Shown here: positions 25,434-34,175 of the stretch, one piece after another
Layout: every line of letters starts with the position of its first letter
Position numbering within the stretch: position 1 is the stretch's first letter
From: JANNVK01 sp031430435
GTDB taxonomy: Bacteria; Acidobacteriota; Blastocatellia; Pyrinomonadales; Pyrinomonadaceae
Assembly: GCA_031430435.1 (NCBI GenBank)
Contig: JANPBM010000051.1
Coordinates: 1-64,000 of the forward strand
Direction: 5' to 3'
Length of the DNA: 64,000 nt
The notes under the pieces: generated by a model
Told to the model about the DNA's origin: nothing
What the model saw: only the letters and a program-made list of their open reading frames with translations
Database searches by the model: none
Program-made: the position numbers and the translations under genes

Positions 25434-25919
25434 CTAAAAATTTGTTAATTCAACAATAAAATAATCGGAGCCGTCAAGTTTTATAACTCTGCCTTTGTTG
25501 AAAGAATCTTTGTAAAAAGCATTTGTCGCATAAATTGTGCCATGCAGAACTTGATCGCCTGAAATATCGCTTTGGGCAGTCAATTCTTGCGGAAACCAAC
25601 GTTCTGCCGCAAGTTCGGCTTTTTCGCCCGCTTGTGATTGAGCCAAAACTATCGCCGTATCTTCGGGCTTAAAACGAATTACCGCAATAATTTTTTTGCC
25701 GCCCGACATTTCAAACTGCTGCCAAGTAACGTCTTCGGGCAAAAGCGGTAATTTAATAACCTCCGCAAGGTCATCAACATCATCGCTTGTTTCGCCGATT
25801 TGTTTTTGGGTTTGCGCGTCCGAAGCAGCCTTATTATTTGAATTGCTTTCAACTTCTTCGTTACAAGCCGTAAAAACCAACATCGCAAATAAAACAAAAA
25901 GATAAACGAAATGTTTCAT
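25434..25919 (-). CDS. Hypothetical lipoprotein
   Basis: This 161-residue protein has lipobox V-F-T-A-C (Cys19), then an Asn/Ser/Lys tether and an acidic segment. The rest is a small mixed alpha/beta domain (P-E-D-V-T-W-Q-Q-F, then I-A-V-I-R-F-K-P-E-D-T-A-I-V) with no family I recognise. It is a single gene convergent with the sigma factor and divergent from the ABC permease. A lipid-anchored envelope protein is likely; the role is unknown. Confidence 0.7.
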   Translation of the reverse strand: MKHFVYLFVLFAMLVFTACNEEVESNSNNKAASDAQTQKQIGETSDDVDDLAEVIKLPLLPEDVTWQQFEMSGGKKIIAVIRFKPEDTAIVLAQSQAGEKAELAAERWFPQELTAQSDISGDQVLHGTIYATNAFYKDSFNKGRVIKLDGSDYFIVELTNF

Positions 25920-25980
25920 CTGCTTATTTTAAGAACATTTCGCCGCGTTTGCAATTTTATAAAATAGATTTATAAACTAA

Positions 25981-26802
25981 GTGATGCTTTTGCTCAGACG
26001 AATTCGCGCATTTATCATCAGAGATTTTCAACTCGCGTTGAGTTATCAGGTCGAATTTTTTATAAATCTGGTTTGGATTCTCGGCATTGTAACGACATTT
26101 TTCTTTATTTCGCGGATTTTTGCATCGCAAATGTCGTTTTACGATCAATGGAAAGAACCGCTTCCGGCGTGGCTGACAGGAATGGCGATGCTCAGTTTTT
26201 TCCTCAGCGGATTTTCTAGTTTGGCGAACGCAATCCGCCAAGAACAGATGCAAGGAACGCTCGAAAGCGTGTTGCTGACACCGATAAATGTGCCGACGGT
26301 CGTACTCGCATCGTCCGCTTGGGCTTATGTTTCGACCACATTTTTCTCGTTTCTGTACCTGTTTTTCGGCTGGTTGTTTTTCAACGTCCAGTATCGCGGA
26401 AACTATTTATTGGCGATGTTATTTTTGATTCTGACAACCGCAGTTTTGGCGTGTTTAGGAATTTTATCCGCAAGTTTCGCAATGGTTTTTAAACGCGGCG
26501 ATCCTTTCGCAATCTTACTCGGAGCAGGAACCGCAATTTTTTCGGGCGTATTTTTCCCGAAAGAAATGTTGACCGAAGCACTGGGCGAAACCGGCGGAAA
26601 AACAATCGCCTTTATCAATCCTTCAACACACGGTTTAGACGGAATCCGTGCCGTTTTAATCGAAGGAAAAGGCTTGAGCGAAGTCGAAACGCCATTGATA
26701 ACCTTGCTGTGTTTCTTAATCGTCTTGCTTCCCTTTTCACTTTGGATTTTCGGTCGGGCGATTGCTAAAGCCAAACAGGACGGAAGTTTGATACAATACT
26801 AA
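25981..26802 (+). CDS. ABC-2 type transporter permease
   Basis: This 273-residue protein has six hydrophobic helices and the ABC-2 membrane pattern, with the amphipathic segment R-Q-E-Q-M-Q-G-T-L-E-S-V-L-L-T-P after helix 2. That segment is typical of NodJ/DrrB-like permeases that export lipids, polysaccharides or drugs. Both GTG 25981 and ATG 25984 are possible starts. No ATPase gene lies next to it, which is unusual because the cognate nucleotide-binding subunit normally precedes the permease. It must be encoded elsewhere. The threonine synthase gene starts only 9 bases after the stop, so the two are likely co-transcribed. Confidence 0.88.
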   Translation: MMLLLRRIRAFIIRDFQLALSYQVEFFINLVWILGIVTTFFFISRIFASQMSFYDQWKEPLPAWLTGMAMLSFFLSGFSSLANAIRQEQMQGTLESVLLTPINVPTVVLASSAWAYVSTTFFSFLYLFFGWLFFNVQYRGNYLLAMLFLILTTAVLACLGILSASFAMVFKRGDPFAILLGAGTAIFSGVFFPKEMLTEALGETGGKTIAFINPSTHGLDGIRAVLIEGKGLSEVETPLITLLCFLIVLLPFSLWIFGRAIAKAKQDGSLIQY

Positions 26803-26811
26803 TTTTTACAA

Positions 26812-28095
26812 ATGCAATTTACCGGCACAAACAAAAAATCGAATTCGGTTTCGTTCAAAGAAGCCACGCTTTACGGTCAACCGCGAGACAAAGGCTTGTT
26901 TTTTCCCGCAGAAATTTCGCGTTTTTCCGCCGATTTTCTAAATAATTTCAAACATTTATCGAAGGCTGAAACGGCGTTCGAGATGATAAAGGATTACGTC
27001 GGCGATGAAATTCCGCGTGAACGGCTTTTCAAAATCTGCGAAGAGACGGTTGATTTCGAGTTTCCGCTCGTCAAAGTTACGGATTCGATTTCCGCGTTGG
27101 AGCTTTTTCACGGCGAAACACTTGCTTTCAAAGATGTCGGAGCAAGATTTATGAGCCGTTGTCTCGGACATTTTGCACAAGATATTAAGCAGAAAATTGT
27201 CGTGATTGTTGCCACGTCGGGTGATACGGGCGGAGCGGTCGCGAACGGATTTTACGACATTGAAGGCGTTGAAGTCGTTATTCTCTATCCGAGCGGAAAA
27301 GTCTCGCGGGTGCAAGAATTACAACTGACAACACTCGGAAAAAATATTACGGCGTTAGAAGTTGACGGAAATTTCGACGACTGCCAAACGCTTGCGAAAC
27401 AAGCACTTGCGGACGATTCGATCAAAGAAAAAGTTTTTCTGACATCGGCAAATTCGATAAATGTTGCTCGCTGGCTGCCGCAACAATTTTATTACGCGTT
27501 CGCCTTGCAAAAATGGAACGAAGAATTTCCGCCGACAATCAGCGTTCCGAGCGGAAATTTCGGCAACATTTGTGCAGGTTTGATGGCGAAAACTTCAGGT
27601 TTGCCGTTAGGGAATTTTATCGCCGCGTGTAATGCGAACGATGTTGTGACGAGATATTTATCGAGCGAAAATTACGATATAAAACCTGCGATTGCCACGC
27701 TTTCAAACGCGATGGATGTCGGAAATCCGTCAAATTTTGTCCGAATTTTAGAAATCTTCAAACACGATTTTGCGAAGTTGAAAGAAAACATTTCGAGCCT
27801 CAGCATATCGGACGAAACAACGGCGGAAACGATTCGGGAAGTTTTTGCAAATCAAAATTACCTGCTTGACCCGCACGGAGCAGTCGCGTTTTATGCGTTG
27901 CGTAAGTTGTTGCAATCAAACGAGAAAGGTTTGTTTTTGGCAACCGCACATCCAATAAAATTCGATTCGGTTGAAGAGATTCTGGGCAAAAAAACCGATG
28001 TCCCGAAATCAATCGAAAGTTTATTTGATAAAGAAAAAACGAGCATCAAAATTGACGTTGATTATGAAAAAGTCAAGGAAATCATTCTTAAATAA
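26812..28095 (+). CDS. thrC: Threonine synthase
   Basis: This is a 427-residue PLP enzyme that converts O-phospho-homoserine to threonine and phosphate, the last step of threonine synthesis. The N-terminal domain carries S-F-K-E-A-T-L-Y-G-Q-P-R-D-K-G-L-F-F-P, typical of the E. coli/yeast-type subgroup. The PLP lysine is Lys107 in L-A-F-K-D-V-G-A-R-F. The phosphate-binding motif is A-T-S-G-D-T-G-G-A-V-A. The length matches the class. It lies 9 bases after the ABC permease gene. No hom or thrB is near, so the pathway genes are dispersed. Confidence 0.95.
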   Translation: MQFTGTNKKSNSVSFKEATLYGQPRDKGLFFPAEISRFSADFLNNFKHLSKAETAFEMIKDYVGDEIPRERLFKICEETVDFEFPLVKVTDSISALELFHGETLAFKDVGARFMSRCLGHFAQDIKQKIVVIVATSGDTGGAVANGFYDIEGVEVVILYPSGKVSRVQELQLTTLGKNITALEVDGNFDDCQTLAKQALADDSIKEKVFLTSANSINVARWLPQQFYYAFALQKWNEEFPPTISVPSGNFGNICAGLMAKTSGLPLGNFIAACNANDVVTRYLSSENYDIKPAIATLSNAMDVGNPSNFVRILEIFKHDFAKLKENISSLSISDETTAETIREVFANQNYLLDPHGAVAFYALRKLLQSNEKGLFLATAHPIKFDSVEEILGKKTDVPKSIESLFDKEKTSIKIDVDYEKVKEIILK

Positions 28096-28177
28096 TAAAC
28101 ACGCATCAGTTTGTTTGAGCAAATTCGTGCAGCGGATAATGATAAATTGTGAATGATGAATGATGAATTAAAATCTT

Positions 28178-28536
28178 TTAACTCAATCGTTCAGGCATTT
28201 CAAAATGTCGGAAAACTTCTGCTGACCTGCTTAAAATCGCCGGCATGGTAAATAAAAGAAAATACGACAGCGTTGCCAAAAAAAACCTCTCGATGCCGCT
28301 TGTAATCCGCTCTTTCTTTCAGCTTCGTTAATAATTGTTGTGCCTGACAGCAAACCGCAAAAACCCGCGACAATGATTGGAATTGCCGCCATCGGAAACG
28401 GAGAACCGCCAAATATCGACACGTTGTCGCCAAAATGAATCGCATAATACGCGACCGGAATTGTGCCGGCGATTGCAAACCATAATCCGGCGAATAAATA
28501 GTGTCCGAAATTTGTTGAAAATACGAACTTAAGCAT
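28178..28536 (-). CDS. Small membrane protein, frame interrupted at an eight-A run
   Basis: Starting at ATG 28536 the frame reads a membrane protein (G-H-Y-L-F-A-G-L-W-F-A-I-A-G-T-I-P-V-A-Y, then A-A-I-P-I-I-V-A-G-F-C-G-L-L-S-G-T). It degrades into unlikely residues after a run of eight T on the coding strand (complement of about 28277-28284). Adding one base to the run restores a sensible third helix (F-L-A-T-L-S-Y-F-L-L-F-T-M-P-A-I) and ends at TAA 28178-28180, giving 119 residues. It is either a homopolymer error, a real frameshift, or a slippage-dependent gene. It is the last of a run of four small membrane protein genes. Confidence 0.6.
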
Positions 28537-28537
28537 C

Positions 28538-28816
28538 TTATTTATTTTTTGCCCTTTGAAGTAAAGCCTTCATTATTGCGAACAAGAAACCACCTGCCGC
28601 ACCCGGAAAAATCGAAATCAATCCGATGACATATCCCACATAATACGCCGCCGGGATATAAGTTGCATTTGGAGCATTCGGGAGCAAATTATTGTAGGAT
28701 GCCAAAGCCAATCCGCCAACCGCACCGCATAACGAGCCTATAATCAACGCCGCGATTGCCCCGATTAATGTGTAAGCAAGCAACATTCCGACCAATCTAA
28801 CGTAATAAATCATCAA
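28538..28816 (-). CDS. Small glycine-rich two- or three-helix membrane protein
   Basis: This is a 92-residue protein made almost entirely of hydrophobic helices (V-G-M-L-L-A-Y-T-L-I-G-A-I-A-A-L-I-I-G and Y-Y-V-G-Y-V-I-G-L-I-S-I-F-P-G-A-A-G-G) with a basic tail L-L-Q-R-A-K-N-K. Its start overlaps the stop of the upstream gene by four bases, and it ends one base before the next start, so it is translationally coupled to both. There is no family assignment. Confidence 0.6.
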   Translation of the reverse strand: MMIYYVRLVGMLLAYTLIGAIAALIIGSLCGAVGGLALASYNNLLPNAPNATYIPAAYYVGYVIGLISIFPGAAGGFLFAIMKALLQRAKNK

Positions 28817-29358
28817 CTTTGTTCTCCATCTTTGTCTGAAATCGACGTTTTCGGCGGGCTGAAAAACAAAAGCAAGCCGCCGGAAATTATCGGTAATAAT
28901 CCAACAATGAAGTGAAAAATCACGATTCGCCTAAACAAATCGCCTTCATTGGCAATTCGATGATCCATGAAAATCGTTCCGCCTCTTGCCAAACCTTCGT
29001 TTATTTCTTTTAGCGGAAGCGTGAGAAAAAGCAATCCCATTAAGAAAATCGAAACCGCGACAACGATGTTTGTAAAATAAGCGGGCAATCCAATCCCAAT
29101 CGGCGGATTGATATTTAGCCGTTGTTGATGTCGATTGTAAATTCCACGTCCAATCAAATATAGTAATCCGGCTATCTCAAGTCCGATGAATGTCCAAAAC
29201 AAGCCCGGAGAATCTGAGTAGGCTTTTGACGGGTCACTATGCCCGTATTTTGTCGGCATTCCGCCAGCCATTACTTGAAGGGCAATTACGAAATAGATAA
29301 AAGCCGCGATGCTAAAGTAATTGCTCGATGCAATTTGGATGTTGTTGACTTTTTTCAT
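28813..29358 (-). CDS. Four-helix membrane protein
   Basis: I chose ATG 29358, which overlaps the upstream stop in the sequence TGATG; the longer upstream extension lies inside that neighbour's gene and is basic junk. The product has 181 residues. Hydrophobic helices are seen at about 12-32, 60-80, 100-125 and 150-172, with a conserved-looking Y-G-H-S-D-P loop. No family is recognised. It is the second of four small coupled membrane genes. Confidence 0.6.
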   Translation of the reverse strand: MKKVNNIQIASSNYFSIAAFIYFVIALQVMAGGMPTKYGHSDPSKAYSDSPGLFWTFIGLEIAGLLYLIGRGIYNRHQQRLNINPPIGIGLPAYFTNIVVAVSIFLMGLLFLTLPLKEINEGLARGGTIFMDHRIANEGDLFRRIVIFHFIVGLLPIISGGLLLFFSPPKTSISDKDGEQS

Positions 29359-29795
29359 CAGCGTTTTTTCCTTTTCCAATTTATAACTGTCAATTCGACG
29401 ATAAGTGCAACGATTCCGCACAAAAACGAGGGAATTCCAATCAGATACGGATATACAATAAATCCGAGAAAATCGTCGCGTTGCGGAATAACGCCATGGT
29501 CGTGATAGAAAAACCAAGTAGCCGCAAAATGGCTCAACGCACTTGCGTAAAATGCCCGGCGCACGTTTCCAAACACGAAAACAACTCCGAAAACCAACAT
29601 CGGCACAATCGACCCGAGGTGCAATTCATTCCACCACCAAAAACTATCCGCCTGTTTTGTATAACTCCAGATGAATTCAGTTCCGTAGGTAAATGAGTTT
29701 GGAATTCGTGAAATATACGGCATCAGAAAGCCGATAAGCAAAGCTGTCCCCAAAATGAACAATTTTTTAATAATAAAGTTTCTTGCGTCTTTCAT
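29358..29795 (-). CDS. Four-helix membrane protein with aromatic and histidine-rich loops
   Basis: This is a 145-residue protein with hydrophobic helices near 10-28, 60-78, 85-95 and 110-140. The loops carry W-W-W-N-E-L-H-L and F-F-Y-H-D-H-G, which could bind a metal or an aromatic ligand. It ends W-K-R-K-K-R. It is the first membrane gene of the 28178-29795 cluster, 61 bases after the papain-like protease gene. The function is unknown. Confidence 0.6.
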   Translation of the reverse strand: MKDARNFIIKKLFILGTALLIGFLMPYISRIPNSFTYGTEFIWSYTKQADSFWWWNELHLGSIVPMLVFGVVFVFGNVRRAFYASALSHFAATWFFYHDHGVIPQRDDFLGFIVYPYLIGIPSFLCGIVALIVELTVINWKRKKR

Positions 29796-29855
29796 AATAG
29801 TTGTAACTCTGCTTTTTTCGTTAATTCCTTCAAAGATTTTCTCTTCGTCAAAAAG

Positions 29856-30428
29856 TCATCTTTGATCGTAAGTTCTTGCCCCGATTACAGGTCTTTGGTA
29901 ATACTGACAACCTGCATCAAGCGATTCCGTATAACTAATACCTTTTTGAATCCAATCATATTTAACCCATGTAAGAATTGGATAATCGGCTTTGTTTTGC
30001 ATCCACGGATTGATTATTGCCACTTCATTTGTCTCTTCATCTGTACCCAAAACAATAATAATGTGCTTAAATCTCTCACCCTTAGGCTTATTCATTTCCT
30101 TCGGAATCTGTAACGCAAGCCATAAAACGCCGTAATTTTGCAGATTTCTACTGACTCCTCCAAACGACCATAATTGCCCCGGCAATAAGCGTCCGGTATT
30201 CAAAATTTCTGACATTTTGGTAAAATCTTCGTCGCACAATCCGCTGGTCATTGATACTCCCGTATTAAATCCGCCCGCTTTGAGCCGTGCCTCGATGTCG
30301 AAATTCGTGACGCTCATTTCTCCACCGCTGTTGAACAGCATTTCATACGCCGTTAACCAACATTCGTTTGCACCCGGTTGTCCTTTCGGAACCACGTTTC
30401 GGGCATTTGCCGTTAGATTTTTTGCCAT
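29856..30428 (-). CDS. Papain-like (C39/C70-type) cysteine protease
   Basis: I chose ATG 30428 because AGGAG lies 8 bases upstream and the longer frame adds only a basic stretch. The product has 190 residues and no signal peptide. Near the N-terminus N-E-C-W-L-T-A-Y-E-M-L (Cys23) matches the catalytic Cys-Trp motif of papain-like peptidases. F-K-H-I-I-I-V-L-G carries the His, and I-I-N-P-W the Asn/Asp. This pattern fits the AvrRpt2/C39-like families, which include effectors and bacteriocin-leader peptidases. No toxin, leader peptide or exporter gene is adjacent, but four small membrane proteins follow on the same strand. Confidence 0.72.
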   Translation of the reverse strand: MAKNLTANARNVVPKGQPGANECWLTAYEMLFNSGGEMSVTNFDIEARLKAGGFNTGVSMTSGLCDEDFTKMSEILNTGRLLPGQLWSFGGVSRNLQNYGVLWLALQIPKEMNKPKGERFKHIIIVLGTDEETNEVAIINPWMQNKADYPILTWVKYDWIQKGISYTESLDAGCQYYQRPVIGARTYDQR

Positions 30429-30525
30429 TTTTTTTCTCCTTTTGATTTTCTTATAAAAATGCCGTCTTTCAGAACCAAATTTCGGATTATAAAAGTCGGC
30501 AAATTTAATTGCCTTTTGTTGATAT

Positions 30526-31452
30526 TTACTTTGCCGCAAGCGGTGTCAAAACTCCGCCGGACACATCAGATGCGTTTCCCGCAAAGACGTTATTGCCAAG
30601 TGAATAAACGGTTGTCGCCAATGTCATCTTTACACCCGATTGAAAATTGTCAATAAAGTTTGAGCGAGAAAGACGAACAACTTCTTCTCCGCGTCCCGTT
30701 CCTTTTACGAAAATTCCGAGCAAATTTTGATTTATTTGGCAGTTGTCCACAAACAACTCGCCCTTGGAACCCATTCCGATTGGAGATGTAACCTGAATTC
30801 CGCGAAATTCGTTGCTTGTAAAAACCGAGTTGCTGACAGTCGAACGAACAAAGTCAACTGATTCAAAACCTGTGTTATTAAATTCAAAGATTGATGAATC
30901 TATCGTGACCTGAATCAATTCGGTGCCATACTGAACGAAAATTCCGCGAAAATTATTTCGGAACGTCGAGTTATGAACAAATAAGCCTCGTCCGCCATCC
31001 TTTGTGATGCCGTGTGCCAACCCGCTGAACGTACAGTTGTCAACACTAAGATATCCGGAGTTTGAGGAAATCCCTGAGCTATAGACACCGACGAAATGAA
31101 TATTTCGAATCGTGACAATATCCGTGACAAAGAGATTCGAAATCTTTAAATTATCAATTCCAACATTGTTTGTTCTTATAGTTGCGTTTATCCCCTCTGC
31201 GGCAGTAACTGTCAGCGGTTTATCGATGACAGCCGGCACATATACGCCATTTTGGGTTAAGACAATTTTGCCCTTTGAGTTTGTCACCGAAACAGCCTTT
31301 GTAATTGTCTGACACGGCGAAATTGCCGTACAAGTATTTGCGTCGCTGCCGTAGTTTGCCGCAACATAACTTTCTGTATTTTGTGCATTTACCGCTGCGG
31401 CAAATACCAAAGTAAAAATAAAACTGAAAATAAATTTATAATTTCTGAACAT
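30526..31452 (-). CDS. Secreted right-handed beta-helix (pectin-lyase-like) protein
   Basis: This 308-residue protein has a signal peptide ending V-N-A-Q near residue 24. The N-terminal motif Y-G-S-D-A-N-T-C-T-A-I-S-P-C-Q-T-I-T-K-A is the usual start of a DUF1565-like/pectin-lyase-fold exported protein. It is followed by parallel-beta-helix repeats (V-D-N-C-T-F-S-G, V-H-N-S-T-F-R-N-N, I-D-S-S-I-F-E-F-N, V-D-N-C-Q-I-N-Q-N). No catalytic residues for a specific lyase are evident. It may bind or cleave polysaccharide outside the cell. Confidence 0.85.
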   Translation of the reverse strand: MFRNYKFIFSFIFTLVFAAAVNAQNTESYVAANYGSDANTCTAISPCQTITKAVSVTNSKGKIVLTQNGVYVPAVIDKPLTVTAAEGINATIRTNNVGIDNLKISNLFVTDIVTIRNIHFVGVYSSGISSNSGYLSVDNCTFSGLAHGITKDGGRGLFVHNSTFRNNFRGIFVQYGTELIQVTIDSSIFEFNNTGFESVDFVRSTVSNSVFTSNEFRGIQVTSPIGMGSKGELFVDNCQINQNLLGIFVKGTGRGEEVVRLSRSNFIDNFQSGVKMTLATTVYSLGNNVFAGNASDVSGGVLTPLAAK

Positions 31453-31536
31453 TTGAATAATTTCTCCTAATTTTGTTTGGCAAGATAAAACCGGATAACT
31501 CCGTAAACTCTCTTGCGGTGGTTTTCTAAAACTGAA

Positions 31537-32070
31537 TTACGGTTCCGCGACAAAATTCGCGTCCTCGATATTCTCCGTGACCGAGATAACTTGCGTCGGG
31601 TTTGCGAAAGTAAATCGTTTGGACGAAACACTTAAAATATAAGTTTCGCCCGCCGGAATTTCGCTGAAATGAAAATAGCCGAATGTTCCGGAAAGCACGA
31701 TGCGGTTTTCGCCGCTTGGAGCCGTCAAAATTAGGCGGGCATTGCGGATTCCGCGTCCGTTTGCCGTCAATATCTTGCCCGTAATCGAAACCGAAGCCGC
31801 CGTCGGGGCAAGCGGCGGAGATGTCCAAAAACCGGGCTTGAACTTATAATTCGCATTCTGCTGATTCGTTCCCGCGACTGATTGTCCGATTGTGCCTTCA
31901 ATCGAATAATTTCCGCCGATACTTGAACCGTTTCCGCTTGTACCGCCGTTTGCAATCACCGATTGGGTTAGCGTGTAATTTCCGCCGGCGGCGATTTGAG
32001 CTTCGGCAGTAAAGCCGGTAAATGCAACGCAAATGAACAAAACAGATAATTGTATAAATAGGTTTTTCAT
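31537..32070 (-). CDS. Secreted protein with carboxypeptidase-regulatory-like domain
   Basis: ATG 32070 begins a clear signal peptide (M-K-N-L-F-I-Q-L-S-V-L-F-I-C-V-A-F ending A-E-A-Q), so the longer upstream frame is rejected. The product has 177 residues. An early segment Y-T-L-T-Q-S-V-I-A-N-G-G is shared by many exported proteins of this phylum. The C-terminal half is a carboxypeptidase-regulatory-like beta-sandwich (V-S-I-T-G-K-I-L-T-A-N-G-R-G-I-R-N-A-R, then S-G-T-F-G-Y-F-H-F-S-E-I-P-A-G-E-T-Y). It is probably a surface or secreted binding protein. Confidence 0.85.
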   Translation of the reverse strand: MKNLFIQLSVLFICVAFTGFTAEAQIAAGGNYTLTQSVIANGGTSGNGSSIGGNYSIEGTIGQSVAGTNQQNANYKFKPGFWTSPPLAPTAASVSITGKILTANGRGIRNARLILTAPSGENRIVLSGTFGYFHFSEIPAGETYILSVSSKRFTFANPTQVISVTENIEDANFVAEP

Positions 32071-32081
32071 AATACTTTTGA

Positions 32082-34173
32082 TTATTTTCCGCAAAATTCT
32101 GCGGTCGGATTCATCGCGCAAACGACTTGTTTTAAAGCTTCAATTTGCACCGCTTGTGCTTTCAATTGTTCTGACATTTTCAGGTTTTGGGTGCGAAGCG
32201 TTTCAATTGATTCGTTATTTTGCGGATCGGCAAAATTGCCCGGTGTGCAGGTCGAAATTTGAAGTGCGGCGTTGCGGCAGAGCGATGTGCTGCCCGCCGC
32301 ACCGAGCATAAATAATTTGACAGTTCCGGGAATTTGGGTCGTTGTCGTAACTGTTCCGAGAACAAGGGCGTTGCTTTGTGAAACAACCGCACCTGCACCG
32401 ATGGCAGTTGCATTCGTCAGATTATTCGATCCGAAATCTGCTCCGTAGCCGAGAGCCAAGTTATTGCTGCCGTTTGTGTTGGTTAATCCCGCACCTGACC
32501 CGAAAAACGTATTGTTGTCGCCGCTCGTGTTTTCGCCGGCATGCGTGCCGAAAAACGAATTGTTGTCGCCGGTCGTGTTAGCGAATCCTGCCAACCACCC
32601 GACGAACGAATTACTCACACCGGTCGAATTATTTCCACCTGAGTTGTTACCGACAAACGAGTTTCCGCCGCCCGAACTATTGCTGAAGCCGGCACCATTT
32701 CCGAAGAAAGAATTGTTGTTTCCCGAACTGTTGTTGTAACCCGACGAATCGCCGAAGAATGAATTGGAGCTGCCATTGTTCGTGTTTCCCGCTGCCCTTC
32801 CGAAAAACGCGTTATTGCTGCCGGTTGAATTTGAAAAGCCTGCAAATTCCCCGAAAAACGAATTTGACTCACCGGTTGTGTTAAAATCTCCGGCATTCGC
32901 ACCAACAAAAGAATTATTGCTGCCCGTCGTGTTATTTTGTCCGGTGATGTTGCCAAGAAACGTGTTGTTAAAACCCGTCGTGTTGTTTTGTCCGGCGGAT
33001 TTGCCAAAAAAGGAGTTGAAGTTTCCTGTCGTATTGGCTTGTCCCGCACTCGTCCCGACAAATGAATTGTTGGTGCCAATCGTATTAAATCGTCCTGCGT
33101 TGACACCGAAAAAGACGTTGAATGTTCCGGTCGTATTAAAAAATCCCGCACTATCACCGAAAAATGAATTTTGACTGCCGCTCGTATTGTTCGCACCTGC
33201 CAACATTCCGAAAAAGGCATTAAAGTTGCCGATTGTATTGCCGGTGCCTGCATTCGTCCCGAAAAATGAATTTCGAGAACCGGTCGTGTTGAAGTTTCCC
33301 GCAGATTTGCCGACAAATGTATTATTGCTGCCCGTGTTTACCGAACCCGTGTTCAATCCGACAAAAGTGTTGGCGATTCCAGAAACACCCAACACGCGAC
33401 TGCCGCCGATATTAAGCTGTGTCGCCGCATTGAAAATGTTCGCCGTGCCTGTGCCGTCAACATTAAAATTTGATGTTGCTTGTTGTAGCGTTGAATTTTG
33501 AATATAACTTCCGAGATTTGTCGGAATATCAGACGCTAAAAACGGTGAACTTGCCCAAGTTGTGCCGTTGCTTCGCAGGAAGTTTCCCGATACACCCGAA
33601 GCATTTACGCCTGTTCCGCCGCGGGTCGTCAGAAGCGTTCCCGTGGCGACATTTCCCGCATTCAGATTTGTTAAATTAGCACCGTTTCCGCTGATATTGC
33701 CGCCGATTGTCGCGTTTCCGTTGATGTTAAGATTTGCGGGCTGCGAAACTGCTGATTGGTTTTGAATATAATTCGGACTTCCCGCGAGCGGATTGCGGTC
33801 ATCGGCGAGACGTGTATCGCTTGTTTGCACATACTGATCGGCAGTAATCCCTCCGAGTCGGTTTGAATCGTTCGCAATGTCCGCTTTCAAAGCATTTTGT
33901 GCCGTAACCGCATACGGTGCGTTCGTGATTTCCTGACGCGGATTCAAAACTGTATTTACAACCGTGATTTCCAGAAATCGAGTTGTGCCGTCAAAACTCC
34001 CCGACCCGTAATCGAGCGAGACGGTAAAAATACCGTTGACAACCTGAACAGCGGGAAGATTGACGGTCGTGCCAACCTGAGTGCCGCCTGAAACCGCGTC
34101 AAACAATTTATAGGACATTGCATACGTTCCGTTAGTCGGTTGCAGCAAGGTCGAATCGGTAAAACGACCTTGA
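32082..34173 (-). pseudogene. Secreted repeat protein (16-residue N-S-F-F-G repeats), 5' end cut by IS630
   Basis: From the IS junction the frame reads A-Y-Q-G-R-F-T-D-S-T-L-L-Q-P-T-N-G-T-Y-A. In related proteins this motif follows directly after the signal peptide. No start codon and no signal peptide remain: the only starts are internal TTG codons, and the DNA on the far side of the insertion has an in-frame stop. Residues about 270-600 form more than fifteen 16-residue repeats of the type N-N-S-F-F-G-x-x-A-G-x-x-N-T-T-G, resembling YadA-type head repeats. A heptad-like C-terminus (E-T-L-R-T-Q-N-L-K-M-S-E-Q-L) follows. It was probably a fibrous surface protein and is now inactive or unexported. 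Confidence 0.8.
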
Positions 34174-34175
34174 TA

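Noticed and set aside
32764..33501. Plus-strand frames opposite the repeat protein
   Set aside because: They mirror the periodic N-S-F-F-G repeats and have no start signals.
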